A DNA stretch of 43,641 nucleotides from the IMG/VR virus record IMGVR_UViG_3300048625_000093, positions 1 to 43,641 of that record; one strand, written 5' to 3'. Under the pieces are notes generated by a model. It searched no databases. It was not told the DNA's origin and worked only from the letters and a program-made list of their open reading frames with translations. Origin of the DNA: a virus. The number at the start of each line of letters is the position of its first letter. Position 1 is the stretch's first letter. Of this stretch, positions 7,847 through 14,538 are shown piece after piece. The position numbers and the translations under genes are program-made.

Positions 7847-8142
7847 TATTCATCATCTTCTTCCTGCTGTTGACGCAATGCCAGCAAGGAATCTAATGTT
7901 GCAATGAGGCCAAGATTTTTTTTGTCATCATTCGCAATAGTAAGTAGGCCAACTTGTGTGTGATGTGGCAGACCTTCCGAAGTGTATGTTACATAACCAT
8001 CCTGTTCACCAATCTGGTGCTGAACGGATGATGCTGATACTACAAGAATCCATCCAGTAGTGAACACATCCTCATTACCTGATGCTTTGACATGCGCACT
8101 AATCGCATCATCTAGTTCGCGATATGTTTCGTCTTCATTCAT
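7846..8142 (-). CDS. hypothetical protein, 98 aa
   Basis: Not recognised. A strong AGGAGG site precedes the ATG. The protein has an acidic N-terminus (MNEDETYRELDD), a beta-rich centre (GWILVVSASSVQ, GYVTYTSEGLPHHTQVGLLTIA) and an acidic tail (QQQEEDDE). It may be a small globular cytoplasmic protein. It sits in a run of co-oriented small genes upstream of the helicase. Confidence 0.75.
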   Translation of the reverse strand: MNEDETYRELDDAISAHVKASGNEDVFTTGWILVVSASSVQHQIGEQDGYVTYTSEGLPHHTQVGLLTIANDDKKNLGLIATLDSLLALRQQQEEDDE

Positions 8143-8150
8143 AATTCCTC

Positions 8151-8354
8151 CTAGTCAATTCGGACATCGCCATTAGGCATTGTCACATAATAAGTTTCGT
8201 CGTCTTCATCGTAGTCAAACTTGCCATACGCTTTACGCGCATGTTCGGCTATGTTATAGAAGTAAATCTTTGACATAGCAATAAACCAAATGACTAACTT
8301 GTATGCGACATAAGCCGCAAGCAAGGCTACCCATGCTGCAAGGAATTGAGCCAT
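8151..8354 (-). CDS. small membrane protein, 67 aa
   Basis: One hydrophobic helix (residues 4-27, LAAWVALLAAYVAYKLVIWFI) at the N-terminus followed by a charged, acidic cytoplasmic-looking tail with a short beta hairpin (YYVTMPNGDVRID). It begins within the end of the 179-residue gene. Function unknown; small membrane proteins in early phage operons may act in superinfection exclusion or alter the host envelope, which is inference here. Confidence 0.75.
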   Translation of the reverse strand: MAQFLAAWVALLAAYVAYKLVIWFIAMSKIYFYNIAEHARKAYGKFDYDEDDETYYVTMPNGDVRID

Positions 8355-8866
8355 GCAGTTGCTTCCTCATAATACTCGCCATCGATTGTTCCGTCAAGTG
8401 CAACCACTGCGTCGTTTCGCACGGTGTATGAATCGTTCCATAGTGAAGTGTTTGACATGAACATCACGCCACCATTGCCACTATTGAGTTTCATAATCTT
8501 GAATGATGCTTCACCGTTGTACATCTTTGAGCCATGATTTACATACTTCACAAACAGGGTTTCACCATCCTCGCCAAGCTTGTATACATCATCGAGCGGG
8601 TTGTGTCCGACGATTTGTGCGACACCTTCAGTTCGGGCAAGGCTTGCTTGCATTGTGTTGTAGTCCTTGATACCCATTGCCCGCATGATTGCCGCCTTGG
8701 ATTCCCCCGCATTAAATGCGTAGCGAACTGCAATATCTACCTGTGTTTGTAGGTTGCCAAGTTCTTGCTTCATCTGTTCACGAAGGCGAGACTCTAGAGT
8801 TGTTCGCGCAATTACATATGCTTGTCGCGCCTTGCTTACGGCATCTAGCTTTGCACTATAAGTCAT
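8327..8866 (-). CDS. hypothetical protein with coiled coil and HTH-like segment, 179 aa
   Basis: The start is set at MTYSAKLDAV, with GAGGATAAAGC just upstream; longer in-frame starts would bury about 100 bases in the zinc-ribbon gene. The first 45 residues are a predicted coiled coil (KARQAYVIARTTLESRLREQMKQ pattern). Residues about 46-80 contain AGESKAAIMRAMG with a following helix, which reads like a helix-turn-helix. The C-terminal half is beta-rich (LFVKYVNHGSKMYNGEASFKI). It may be a DNA-binding protein; no family is recognised. Confidence 0.75.
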   Translation of the reverse strand: MTYSAKLDAVSKARQAYVIARTTLESRLREQMKQELGNLQTQVDIAVRYAFNAGESKAAIMRAMGIKDYNTMQASLARTEGVAQIVGHNPLDDVYKLGEDGETLFVKYVNHGSKMYNGEASFKIMKLNSGNGGVMFMSNTSLWNDSYTVRNDAVVALDGTIDGEYYEEATAWLNSLQHG

Positions 8867-9107
8867 ATGCTTTATCCTCTGCAATATCGTCGTAGCCATA
8901 GTTGATTTCAATCCAGTTGTGAGCTTCACAGTTGGGGCAATCCCAGTTAGCGCCACCATTGCGTGACTCCAGCGAAGCCATCGTCGTCATACCCTTTGGC
9001 GGTTGCCATCCGCAATCCTCGCATGGGTCATCAACACTTACCTCAATCGTATAAGCATCTTCACTATATGCTTCCCAGCCTGAAGCTAGGCTTGACTCGT
9101 AACTCAC
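8856..9107 (-). CDS. zinc-ribbon protein, 83 aa
   Basis: Starts at GTG seven bases after GGAGG, overlapping the upstream stop as GTGA. Two CxxC knuckles, CEDC (29/32) and CPNC (57/60), frame a Met/Ser-rich linker, consistent with one zinc-ribbon domain; acidic residues dominate both ends. It overlaps the next gene by 11 bases. Function unknown, possibly nucleic-acid or protein binding. Confidence 0.75.
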   Translation of the reverse strand: MSYESSLASGWEAYSEDAYTIEVSVDDPCEDCGWQPPKGMTTMASLESRNGGANWDCPNCEAHNWIEINYGYDDIAEDKAYDL

Positions 9108-9292
9108 AGGATACCTCCAACCTTTGTATATTTATTTACGATACCGCGGACTACGAAGGTTCGGTCACGGTCACTACAGTTATCCACATCCTCAAAATCT
9201 TGCGCAGTCCACAAGGTTACATCAGCGACGACACCATTCTCTAGCGAACCCCACGAACCTTCCTCAGCAAAGTAATACATATCAGGCAACAC
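9104..9292 (-). CDS. hypothetical protein, 62 aa
   Basis: Not recognised. Contains FAEEGSWGSLENGVVADVTLWT then an acidic segment and TFVVRGIVNKYTK, suggesting a small beta barrel. Start choice is uncertain: GTG at the given position has GGAG close upstream, while an ATG four codons later follows directly after the upstream stop. It is coupled to the zinc-ribbon gene by a GTGA overlap. Confidence 0.65.
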   Translation of the reverse strand: MLPDMYYFAEEGSWGSLENGVVADVTLWTAQDFEDVDNCSDRDRTFVVRGIVNKYTKVGGIL

Positions 9293-9596
9293 TCACTCCA
9301 ATCTCTTCAAGGTGACGACGCAGTTTGCGTGGAATCGTAAAATTATTTACCAAGTCCTCGCTGTAAATAAATGCATCGTATTGACTATCAAACCATTCAC
9401 TTGTGCGTAGCCCCATTATGGCTACCTCATTCTCGTTCAGCGTGTAATCGAGTCCGTCAATCATCTCGCCACGGTTGTAGTAAGTACCATCGAAGGTTGT
9501 CTCGTAGAAGTTTATCTTCCACTGTGAATACTTTTTCTCTTCAGGAAGGTGGTCTGTTTCATACAGCCCCTTATCCCAAATGTTTAGGTCGTACAT
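9282..9596 (-). CDS. hypothetical protein, 104 aa
   Basis: Starts MYDLNIWDKG at an ATG with a clear GGAGG site; the longer open frame upstream runs into the structured leader and is rejected. The protein is rich in aromatic and acidic residues (WKINFYETTFDGTYY, SEWFDSQYDAFIY) with a basic C-terminal helix (PRKLRRHLEEIG). No family recognised. It is preceded by two stable hairpins (9621-9693), so its expression may be controlled at the RNA level. Confidence 0.75.
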   Translation of the reverse strand: MYDLNIWDKGLYETDHLPEEKKYSQWKINFYETTFDGTYYNRGEMIDGLDYTLNENEVAIMGLRTSEWFDSQYDAFIYSEDLVNNFTIPRKLRRHLEEIGVSVA

Positions 9597-9620
9597 TATG
9601 ATTCCTCCAATCAAATAAAT

Positions 9621-9693
9621 GCGTGGGATGTCAGAGCCGATTGGGGGAAACCCAAACATCCCACGCTATGACTATCACTCCATTGTGATAGTC
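9621..9693 (-). promoter_or_regulatory. structured leader: two tandem hairpins
   Basis: On the minus strand two hairpins follow each other. The first pairs GACTATCAC with GTGATAGTC (9 pairs, 6-base loop, 9670-9693). The second pairs GCGTGGGATGT with ACATCCCACGC (11 pairs, 9621-9666) and encloses a smaller TTGGG/CCCAA hairpin (9641-9655). No T-run follows, so this does not look like an ordinary terminator; it ends about 25 bases before a start codon with GGAGG. It could be an RNA-level control element, an RNase processing site or a weak attenuator. Confidence 0.6.
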
Positions 9694-9696
9694 AGC

Positions 9697-9870
9697 CTAT
9701 ACAACAGAAATGATAATCGCAACTATAGCTAATGCTGTAGAAAATATAGCGAGTATCCCAGTGCCAATAACTATAGCAGGGATTTTGTTATCAACAAGTC
9801 CCCCCACATTTTCATCATCGCGTGTAATATCTTTTACTGCAAGTGGCTCAGTAAATCCCCGCTCACCCAA
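9697..9870 (-). CDS. small membrane protein, 57 aa, TTG start
   Basis: A charged N-terminal half (MGERGFTEPLAVKDITRDDE) followed by one strong hydrophobic helix (residues about 31-57, ending IVAIIISVV), like a tail-anchored membrane protein. The TTG start overlaps the upstream stop by 8 bases, the same spacing seen at other junctions here; a GTG 21 codons downstream would leave only the helix. The reading frame is otherwise closed by stops. Moderate confidence because the start codon is weak and lacks a clear ribosome site. Confidence 0.55.
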   Translation of the reverse strand: MGERGFTEPLAVKDITRDDENVGGLVDNKIPAIVIGTGILAIFSTALAIVAIIISVV

Positions 9871-10168
9871 GGTCAATCACCAGTCTAGACAGCTCGCGTC
9901 GGTCACCATCTGGGTCAGTCGGTGATACAAGAACCATCTCCTCTGGCTTGCCATACATGCGATTGTTATGTACCTGTAAGAATGTCAAGTCCATTTGCTC
10001 CAATGCTTCCTCGTCGCTGATTGGCCATACAAGCTGGTGTCGGTAACGATTACCACCAGCATAGATGTCAATGCAATACAATTCTTCTTCAGTAACTTCC
10101 GGCAATGATTCCAAATACTTACGGAATCCCCCCGGCGTTTTCAATGCCTCGTCTAAGTCAATACTCAT
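9863..10168 (-). CDS. hypothetical protein, 101 aa
   Basis: Not recognised. Acidic protein (MSIDLDEALKTPGGFRKYLESL; EVTEEELYCIDIYAG) with a central beta-rich part (RYRHQLVWPISDEEA) and a C-terminal helix. The ATG overlaps the upstream stop as ATGA. It lies in a run of small acidic or zinc-binding proteins of unknown role. Confidence 0.75.
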   Translation of the reverse strand: MSIDLDEALKTPGGFRKYLESLPEVTEEELYCIDIYAGGNRYRHQLVWPISDEEALEQMDLTFLQVHNNRMYGKPEEMVLVSPTDPDGDRRELSRLVIDLG

Positions 10169-10374
10169 TCAGTCTCCTCGTCTTCGTGTGTGAAATATTT
10201 GTTGGAACATTCTAGGCAAAGCCCGAGTTCCTCTTTGTAAATGCCCTCGTCAATAGCCGTACCGCAATGTTCACAGGGCAGTGTACCAGTTGATTCATAC
10301 TCTTGCTCGCCCTCACAAATACTACAGAACGGCGTGCAGTCGAACGCTCCATCATGGTTAGGACACTCAACCAT
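10165..10374 (-). CDS. Cys-rich zinc-binding protein, 69 aa
   Basis: Eight Cys: C4, C13, C17 and C20 in the first third, then CEHC (34/37) and CLEC (53/56), enough for two zinc sites; the last pair with EHC resembles a small zinc ribbon with the spacing C-x2-C-x15-C-x2-C. The start ATG follows GAGGAAGAAGG and overlaps the upstream gene by 8 bases; an in-frame upstream extension of 33 residues is basic and overlaps the whole acidic tail of that gene, so it is rejected. Function unknown. Confidence 0.75.
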   Translation of the reverse strand: MVECPNHDGAFDCTPFCSICEGEQEYESTGTLPCEHCGTAIDEGIYKEELGLCLECSNKYFTHEDEETE

Positions 10375-10597
10375 CTTCGCCTTCTTCCTCATTTTCCTCG
10401 CACGAGCAGTTGCCAATCCCCAACTCGCACTCGTCACAGGTTTCATCTTCCTCAACCACAATGTCAAACACACCGTCGTACATCATGTCGTCAAAGTTAT
10501 ATCCGAACTGCTCGGCTGCCTCTGCGGAATCGAACTCGTTGTGGTCTGACTCGTAAACGAAATCAACCGTTGTCTTGATTGTAAACTTCTTACCCAT
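10367..10597 (-). CDS. hypothetical acidic protein with Cys cluster, 76 aa
   Basis: A short beta strand region (KKFTIKTTVDFVYESD) leads to helical and acidic segments and a C-terminal cluster C54-x2-C57-x6-C64-x-C66 followed by an Asp/Glu-rich tail. The Cys spacing could hold one metal ion. It overlaps the upstream stop by one base (TAATG). No known family. Confidence 0.75.
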   Translation of the reverse strand: MGKKFTIKTTVDFVYESDHNEFDSAEAAEQFGYNFDDMMYDGVFDIVVEEDETCDECELGIGNCSCEENEEEGEDG

Positions 10598-10845
10598 TAC
10601 TTACTCCAATCTACTAGTAAAGCACCAGGGTCATTACCTTCAGCATCGCTCATAGGAACAGCGACCGTGCCATCGGTGAACTGAATGACAAACGGAACAG
10701 TACCATACCGAATGCTCCAAGCAAAACCATCAGCTTCACTAATGGTCATTGCTCGTACACTCCCCACAGTTTTCCCCACCAACGCGCTAAAGTCGCGCTC
10801 TATAACGAGGGTATTCTGTTTTGTAACCTCAGCATTAGTTAGCAT
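10597..10845 (-). CDS. hypothetical protein, 82 aa
   Basis: Starts MLTNAEVTKQ nine bases after GGAGG, overlapping the end of the DprA-like gene by 11 bases. Sequence is beta-rich: NTLVIERDFSALVGKTVGSVRAM, GFAWSIRYGTVPFVIQFTDGTVAVPMSD. Possibly a small beta-sandwich. Function unknown. Confidence 0.75.
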   Translation of the reverse strand: MLTNAEVTKQNTLVIERDFSALVGKTVGSVRAMTISEADGFAWSIRYGTVPFVIQFTDGTVAVPMSDAEGNDPGALLVDWSK

Positions 10846-11527
10846 AAGCAAGTCCTCCAACCTTGTGATTCTGAATGTGTTCGTATACATCATCAGCAGT
10901 AGTAACCAGCGATGCGTAACCAGTCTTGATGAGTTCGTGAACACCATAAGACACCGCGCTAGTTACAGGCCCCGGTACTGCAAGCGAGAACTTGCCAGCA
11001 AGGTGAGACTGTTGAGCATACTGAAGCGAGCCACTCCTAAAGCCAGCCTCCACAATGAGAGAGCCAGCCGTAGCATAAGCCATGTATTCCGCTCGACTCT
11101 CGAACCGCTCTTTAGTTGGCGCACTACCCGGCTCGTGTGCCGAGATGATAAGACCAGTCTCGATAACGCGCTTGAGCAAAGCATCGTGACCTGAAGGATA
11201 CAAGCGGTCAACCCCACCAGCAAGCCACACCATAGTCGGTTTGTTGCTTGCAAGTGCAGCTCGGGTAGCCATGCCAGCAATACCGTATGCACCGTCAGTC
11301 ATGACGGTAACATCACGGTCGCTTAGACCAGAGACAATCTCCATAGTTACATGTTCCCCGTAACCGGTGGATGCTCGCGCCCCCGCAACAATCATTGCGT
11401 TGTCAATGTTCTCCAACAGTTCGAGATTGTTTCCACGAACCCAAATGCTTTGAGGTGCACCGCCATGCATGTAGTGCAACCCCTGCGGGTACAGGATGTG
11501 ACCCTTTTCAATTTCCATGTAATGCAT
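10835..11527 (-). CDS. dprA: DprA-like Rossmann-fold protein
   Basis: Matches the DprA/Smf family across its Rossmann core: GARASTGYGE (about 49-58), GAYGIAGMA (79-87, the G-x-GID-x-xAH segment), AGGVDRLYPSGH (103-114), EPGSAPTKERF (about 132-142), EAGFRSGS (160-167) and AVPGPVTSAVSYGVHELI. Cellular DprA binds single-stranded DNA and loads RecA during transformation; phage versions may help recombination-dependent replication. At 230 residues it has the core but no winged C-terminal domain. The second in-frame ATG is used because AAGGAGG lies six bases before it, whereas the first ATG abuts the site. Confidence 0.88.
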   Translation of the reverse strand: MHYMEIEKGHILYPQGLHYMHGGAPQSIWVRGNNLELLENIDNAMIVAGARASTGYGEHVTMEIVSGLSDRDVTVMTDGAYGIAGMATRAALASNKPTMVWLAGGVDRLYPSGHDALLKRVIETGLIISAHEPGSAPTKERFESRAEYMAYATAGSLIVEAGFRSGSLQYAQQSHLAGKFSLAVPGPVTSAVSYGVHELIKTGYASLVTTADDVYEHIQNHKVGGLAYAN

Positions 11528-11538
11528 ATCCATCCTCC

Positions 11539-11907
11539 TTATCCGTAAACCATTTCACCAAAGATTGCATGTTGCAGAATGATGTCCCCGAAACAACTAT
11601 CGGGGTCTTCCATGTCAATCGGGTAATTCCCACAGTGCGTCATGTTCGACTGCTTGACCTTGATGTATGCGTCAGCCAGTTCTTCAAGAGTTACCTTATG
11701 CCACTTGCCTTCTACCAGCAACTTGAATGCGCTAGGGTTCGGCGCATAATCCTCATCAACTTTCCACAAGTCAATGCCCGAACCGTCAGTCTTGCGAATA
11801 GCGTCACACCAGTAGGTGATTCCCCCACCGTCGTCAGACCAAATGCTTTCCCACAATTCGTCAATGTCTACCTTCACAGTAACATTCCGTTCCCAAACTC
11901 TACTCAC
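11539..11907 (-). CDS. hypothetical protein, 122 aa
   Basis: Starts at GTG six bases after AAGGAGCT and overlaps the upstream stop by 8 bases. Motifs seen: VDIDELWESIWSDDGGGITYWCDAI, LEELADAYIKVKQ, and a C-terminal CFGDIILQHAIFGEMVYG. The pattern of Trp-rich N-terminus and acidic substrate-like pocket recurs in actinophage proteins of unknown function; I assign none. Confidence 0.75.
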   Translation of the reverse strand: MSRVWERNVTVKVDIDELWESIWSDDGGGITYWCDAIRKTDGSGIDLWKVDEDYAPNPSAFKLLVEGKWHKVTLEELADAYIKVKQSNMTHCGNYPIDMEDPDSCFGDIILQHAIFGEMVYG

Positions 11908-12235
11908 TATCCAGCTCCTTCTCAATTTTGTAAACCATGTTGTCCAATGTTGCCGGCATGATTCGCTTTATCCACAACGCCCGAGACTCCGGCTTGAACG
12001 CTGCATTTGTTTTCAATCCCTTCATCGACTGAATGAAAGTAACAGGTGTCACATTGTATCCATGAATCCGTTCCCACATATTCAGGCGAGCCGTGAACTC
12101 TGGGATTGTTTCATCTGTAATAGAACCGATACCTACAGCGATAGTGCTGAAGATAATTTCTTGAACCTTGCCCCAATCAGTATCAACCAATTCCCCCCAG
12201 TTGTCAACTTCTCGTGCGTCATATGTCAATGCCAT
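11900..12235 (-). CDS. hypothetical protein, 111 aa
   Basis: Starts MALTYDAREV after AAGGAGAT. Mostly helical with Trp residues (DNWGELVDTDWGKVQ) and a basic middle (PESRALWIKRIMPATLDNMVYKIEKEL). No family recognised. It is the first gene after a 65-base gap downstream of the clamp gene; I see no clear promoter in that gap. Confidence 0.75.
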   Translation of the reverse strand: MALTYDAREVDNWGELVDTDWGKVQEIIFSTIAVGIGSITDETIPEFTARLNMWERIHGYNVTPVTFIQSMKGLKTNAAFKPESRALWIKRIMPATLDNMVYKIEKELDSE

Positions 12236-12300
12236 TAGTAATCTCCTTCCATCCAGAATAAGTGGCGAGCAGTTTATACACATGCTCAGGTGATTTTGTG

Positions 12301-12942
12301 TTATCGCGTAGCCAACCGAGGCTGAACGAGATAGTCTAGCAAAGCGCCAGTCCCATTAGAACCATCGCGAGTTACATACACAGACCCAGGCTTGCTACCC
12401 TCGGTCTGCTTGAAGATGAACCGCCACGGCACATCCTTGTAACGAGAGCTACCCGAATCATCCAGAGGATGAAACAGTTTCGTAAGGTCAGCAAGGTAAG
12501 CAGCGTTCAGTTGCACGCTAGGTACACCAGTCGCCGTGTCCTCGTCGAAGCCAGCCATGAGCTTACCAACAGGAGGATAACTCCCGGCAATCACATCAGT
12601 CGTGGAAGTAATCCCCCCATGATTTAGCGTCACGCCTTTATCATCAAGAGTCATAGTCACAAGACCGACATCCTTGCTTGACTTGATACTCGCCCAGAAC
12701 TTACTCATGTATGAAGCAGGTACAAGAACCTCGAAGTCTGTAGCACTCAGGTTCTCCTCGCGACCGGTCGCGAACTGTACGCGACCAATGCGGAAGCGGT
12801 CTGTTGCAACAGCCGTCACCTCATCTCCCACATAAGAGATGTTGATTCCCGTGATGACTCGCATCACATCATCCTTGCAAGCAACTACAGCCAGCGACGC
12901 GATAGAACGAAACTGTTCTTTCGTAAGTGACAGTGTATCCAT
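12301..12942 (-). CDS. dnaN: DNA polymerase sliding clamp-like protein (short DnaN)
   Basis: Two DnaN signatures are visible: VITGINISYVGDEVTAVATDRFRIGR in the first third (residues about 29-54, the TDxxR-type clamp strand) and a C-terminal YLVQPRL (about 203-209) matching the YLxMPxRL end of beta clamps. A bacterial clamp is about 370-380 residues in three domains; 213 residues suggest a two-domain version, perhaps forming a trimer as in PCNA (inference). It would tether a polymerase to phage DNA, yet no polymerase is in the window, so a host polymerase may be used. Coupled by TAATG to the SSB gene. Confidence 0.82.
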   Translation of the reverse strand: MDTLSLTKEQFRSIASLAVVACKDDVMRVITGINISYVGDEVTAVATDRFRIGRVQFATGREENLSATDFEVLVPASYMSKFWASIKSSKDVGLVTMTLDDKGVTLNHGGITSTTDVIAGSYPPVGKLMAGFDEDTATGVPSVQLNAAYLADLTKLFHPLDDSGSSRYKDVPWRFIFKQTEGSKPGSVYVTRDGSNGTGALLDYLVQPRLATR

Positions 12943-13343
12943 TAGTACGCTCCAATCGGTTCAGGAATTATGTCGTCAATGTGTGGCGCTACGACGCGCT
13001 CGAACTTGCTCGTACCCCAGAACATATCGTGACCAATGTTGTCTGCCTCAATCTCGACAGTCGTACCAGAGCGGTCAGTGTTCTCCCAATCGCGGATACG
13101 AAGTCGCCCCACAATAACAACTCGGTCGCCTTTCACAATAGACTCTGCCGCATTCTTGGCAAGGTTACCGAAGGCAGACACCGTGTACCAGTTGGTGTCT
13201 GAATCCATCCAGCGCTGAGTGTTACGGTCGAAGCGTCGCTGACTAGAAGCCAGACGGAAGCTCGTGATGGCCAGCCCCTCACTCGTTGTAAGGTGTCGTG
13301 GGGTAGTAGCAACCAGCCCCGTGATAGTGATGTTGTCGCTCAT
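12942..13343 (-). CDS. ssb: single-stranded DNA-binding protein (SSB 2, actinobacterial SsbB-like)
   Basis: 133-residue OB-fold SSB with the features of actinobacterial SSBs: TITGLVATTPRHLTTSEGLAITSFRLASSQRRFDR, then DTNWYTVSAFGNLAKNAAESIVKGDRVVIVGRL, then RSGTTVEIEADNIGHDM. It differs strongly from SSB 1, being closer to host-type SSB, and lacks the acidic Phe-ended tail (it ends PEPIGAY). The ATG follows GGAGAATAAC, one base after the upstream stop. Two different SSBs in one phage imply separate roles, for example replication and recombination. Confidence 0.88.
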   Translation of the reverse strand: MSDNITITGLVATTPRHLTTSEGLAITSFRLASSQRRFDRNTQRWMDSDTNWYTVSAFGNLAKNAAESIVKGDRVVIVGRLRIRDWENTDRSGTTVEIEADNIGHDMFWGTSKFERVVAPHIDDIIPEPIGAY

Positions 13344-13344
13344 G

Positions 13345-13656
13345 TTATTCTCCAATCTTCTCTTCGGCCTTGCGACCGAGCTTCTTGATGATGCGTTCTA
13401 CATTCTCCATGATTGTCAATGCCTCGTCAAAGTTCTCACGAGCAACAAGAGACACATGCCCTGAGCCAACCCACTCCCTCGTGTAGAACTCCTCGGCTCG
13501 GCGCACACGCCCAATGAATCCAATCTTCTCATTACGGTAAGTAACTTTCAGGAAACGAACCGTGTGTTCCGCCAGCCACTTCGCATTATCCAATGCACTA
13601 ACAGACTCTTTCTCAATAGTCTCACGAAGGTATTCCTCGTGTGTTTGTTCAGTCAT
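13345..13656 (-). CDS. hypothetical helical protein, 103 aa
   Basis: Not recognised. Charged helices at both ends (EEYLRETIEKESVSALDNAKWLAEHTVRF; DEALTIMENVERIIKKLGRKAEEK) around a short beta-rich centre (KIGFIGRVRRAEEFYT, GHVSLVARENF). AAAGGGG precedes the ATG. It is the first gene behind promoter-like element 13685-13712 and heads the SSB2-clamp block. Confidence 0.75.
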   Translation of the reverse strand: MTEQTHEEYLRETIEKESVSALDNAKWLAEHTVRFLKVTYRNEKIGFIGRVRRAEEFYTREWVGSGHVSLVARENFDEALTIMENVERIIKKLGRKAEEKIGE

Positions 13657-13684
13657 TTCGTAACCCCTTTCAGTCGGTCAGCCA

Positions 13685-13712
13685 ACAATAACAGCTCTCG
13701 TGATGTTGTCAA
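13685..13712 (-). promoter_or_regulatory. sigma70-type promoter, minus strand (copy 1)
   Basis: -35 TTGACA (13707-13712), 16-base spacer, -10 TATTGT (13685-13690), leading to the gene starting at 13656. It shares GGATTTGACA and the spacer length with three other copies. Confidence 0.75.
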
Positions 13713-13717
13713 ATCCA

Positions 13718-14050
13718 TTACAGTACCCGTGACTCAAGCGACTTGTAATCACCAAACAACACAGTCGCCAGCGTACTCACCATGTGAAACGCCATGTCCA
13801 TTCCCCCACCAGAAACTCGTACCGCGTTGTAACCATTCACTAGGATAGTGTTGTACCCTAGCGCATTCGCTACATGGTATGTAATGTTCAGTGGCTTGTC
13901 ATCCACGATAACGAAGAACGACATTGTGCGAGACAGCCCGGATGCAGCAACACTACGGATGATAGTGTGAACCGTCATGCCCGGTGCAAGGTAATCATTT
14001 ACAAGGTAGCTCATACTTGCTTTCACTTCATGCGTACTAGGCTTAGCCAA
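13718..14050 (-). CDS. conserved phage protein of unknown function (GMDMxFH family)
   Basis: Contains the stretch YLAPGMTVHTIIRSVAASGLSR (about residues 20-41) and GGGMDMAFHMVSTLA near the end, which recur together in many tailed-phage proteins of unknown function. The start is a TTG with GGAG six bases upstream; no better start is available before the conserved part. At 110 residues it has the usual length. A nucleic-acid-related role is possible but not shown. Confidence 0.75.
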   Translation of the reverse strand: MAKPSTHEVKASMSYLVNDYLAPGMTVHTIIRSVAASGLSRTMSFFVIVDDKPLNITYHVANALGYNTILVNGYNAVRVSGGGMDMAFHMVSTLATVLFGDYKSLESRVL

Positions 14051-14115
14051 TTTATTCTCCAATCGTTGTGGGGAAATCCCCCCCATAAAACTTTATCGCG
14101 CGACTATAAAACTTT

Positions 14116-14196
14116 CTAGTCGTTGTGTCGTGTATTTTTTTTACCGCATATGAGACACACATTGTTCTCATACACATGCCGGCGACGGCTCACCAT
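14116..14196 (-). CDS. very small zinc-knuckle peptide, 26 aa
   Basis: A 26-residue frame, MVSRRRHVYENN then CLIC (C14/C17) and a His near the end (H24), with an overlapping start on the upstream stop. C-x2-C-x6-H plus H7 could make a zinc knuckle. The region also carries an inverted repeat TATGAGA/TCTCATA, so it could instead be a small RNA element. Weak call. Confidence 0.4.
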   Translation of the reverse strand: MVSRRRHVYENNVCLICGKKNTRHND

Positions 14197-14363
14197 TTCC
14201 TCACCGGCTCACCGTTACCGTCTACGATACCGACCAATGTGTAAGGTGCGCACCCACGCAGGTAAGACCATGCCAGCTCTGAAGCTTCCGCAACAGTAAC
14301 TCGCTCACCAATCGTAACCTTATCTACAAGGTTAGGCCACGCACTATAGAACACCGTAAACAT
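14190..14363 (-). CDS. hypothetical protein, 57 aa
   Basis: Starts MFTVFYSAWP after GATTGGAG, the recurring ribosome site of this operon, and ends GNGEPVRKW. The first 25 residues alternate like beta strands, followed by a helix (VAEASELAWSYLRG) and a short hairpin (APYTLVGIVDGNGEPV), resembling a small alpha/beta fold. Function unknown. It is the first gene after promoter copy 2. Confidence 0.7.
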   Translation of the reverse strand: MFTVFYSAWPNLVDKVTIGERVTVAEASELAWSYLRGCAPYTLVGIVDGNGEPVRKW

Positions 14364-14392
14364 TTACGCTCCAATCGAATCGAACCGAACCA

Positions 14393-14420
14393 ACCTTAGC
14401 TCCTCTTGCGAGGTTGTCAA
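14393..14420 (-). promoter_or_regulatory. sigma70-type promoter, minus strand (copy 2)
   Basis: -35 TTGACA (14415-14420), 16-base spacer, -10 TAAGGT (14393-14398), overlapping the GTTGGTTCGGTT motif (14383-14394). It lies just upstream of the gene starting at 14363. Confidence 0.75.
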
Positions 14421-14430
14421 ATCCATCACA

Positions 14431-14538
14431 CTATCCGTGCATGAACAAGACATCATATATACCTTCCGCAAAAGTAACGAACAGGAAGAATAGGATTACC
14501 CCCGCCCACTCAAGTATGTTGCGCATTCTATTACTCAT
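14431..14538 (-). CDS. small membrane protein, 35 aa
   Basis: MSNRMRNILEW then a hydrophobic helix (AGVILFFLFVTFAEG, about residues 12-26) and a short tail ending LFMHG. Basic N-terminus and one helix fit an inner-membrane peptide. The ATG overlaps the upstream stop as ATGA. Function unknown. Confidence 0.65.
   Translation of the reverse strand: MSNRMRNILEWAGVILFFLFVTFAEGIYDVLFMHG

Noticed and set aside
8867-8959. Longer N-terminus for the 179-residue protein
   Set aside because: It would overlap the zinc-ribbon gene by about 100 bases; a good ribosome site precedes the internal ATG.
9180-9188. Single DnaA box (also at 11968-11976)
   Set aside because: Isolated copies within coding genes are expected by chance and lack clustering.
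10375-10473. Basic 33-residue N-terminal extension of the Cys-rich protein at 10165
   Set aside because: It overlaps the acidic tail of the upstream gene completely, and GAGGAAGAAGG marks the internal start.
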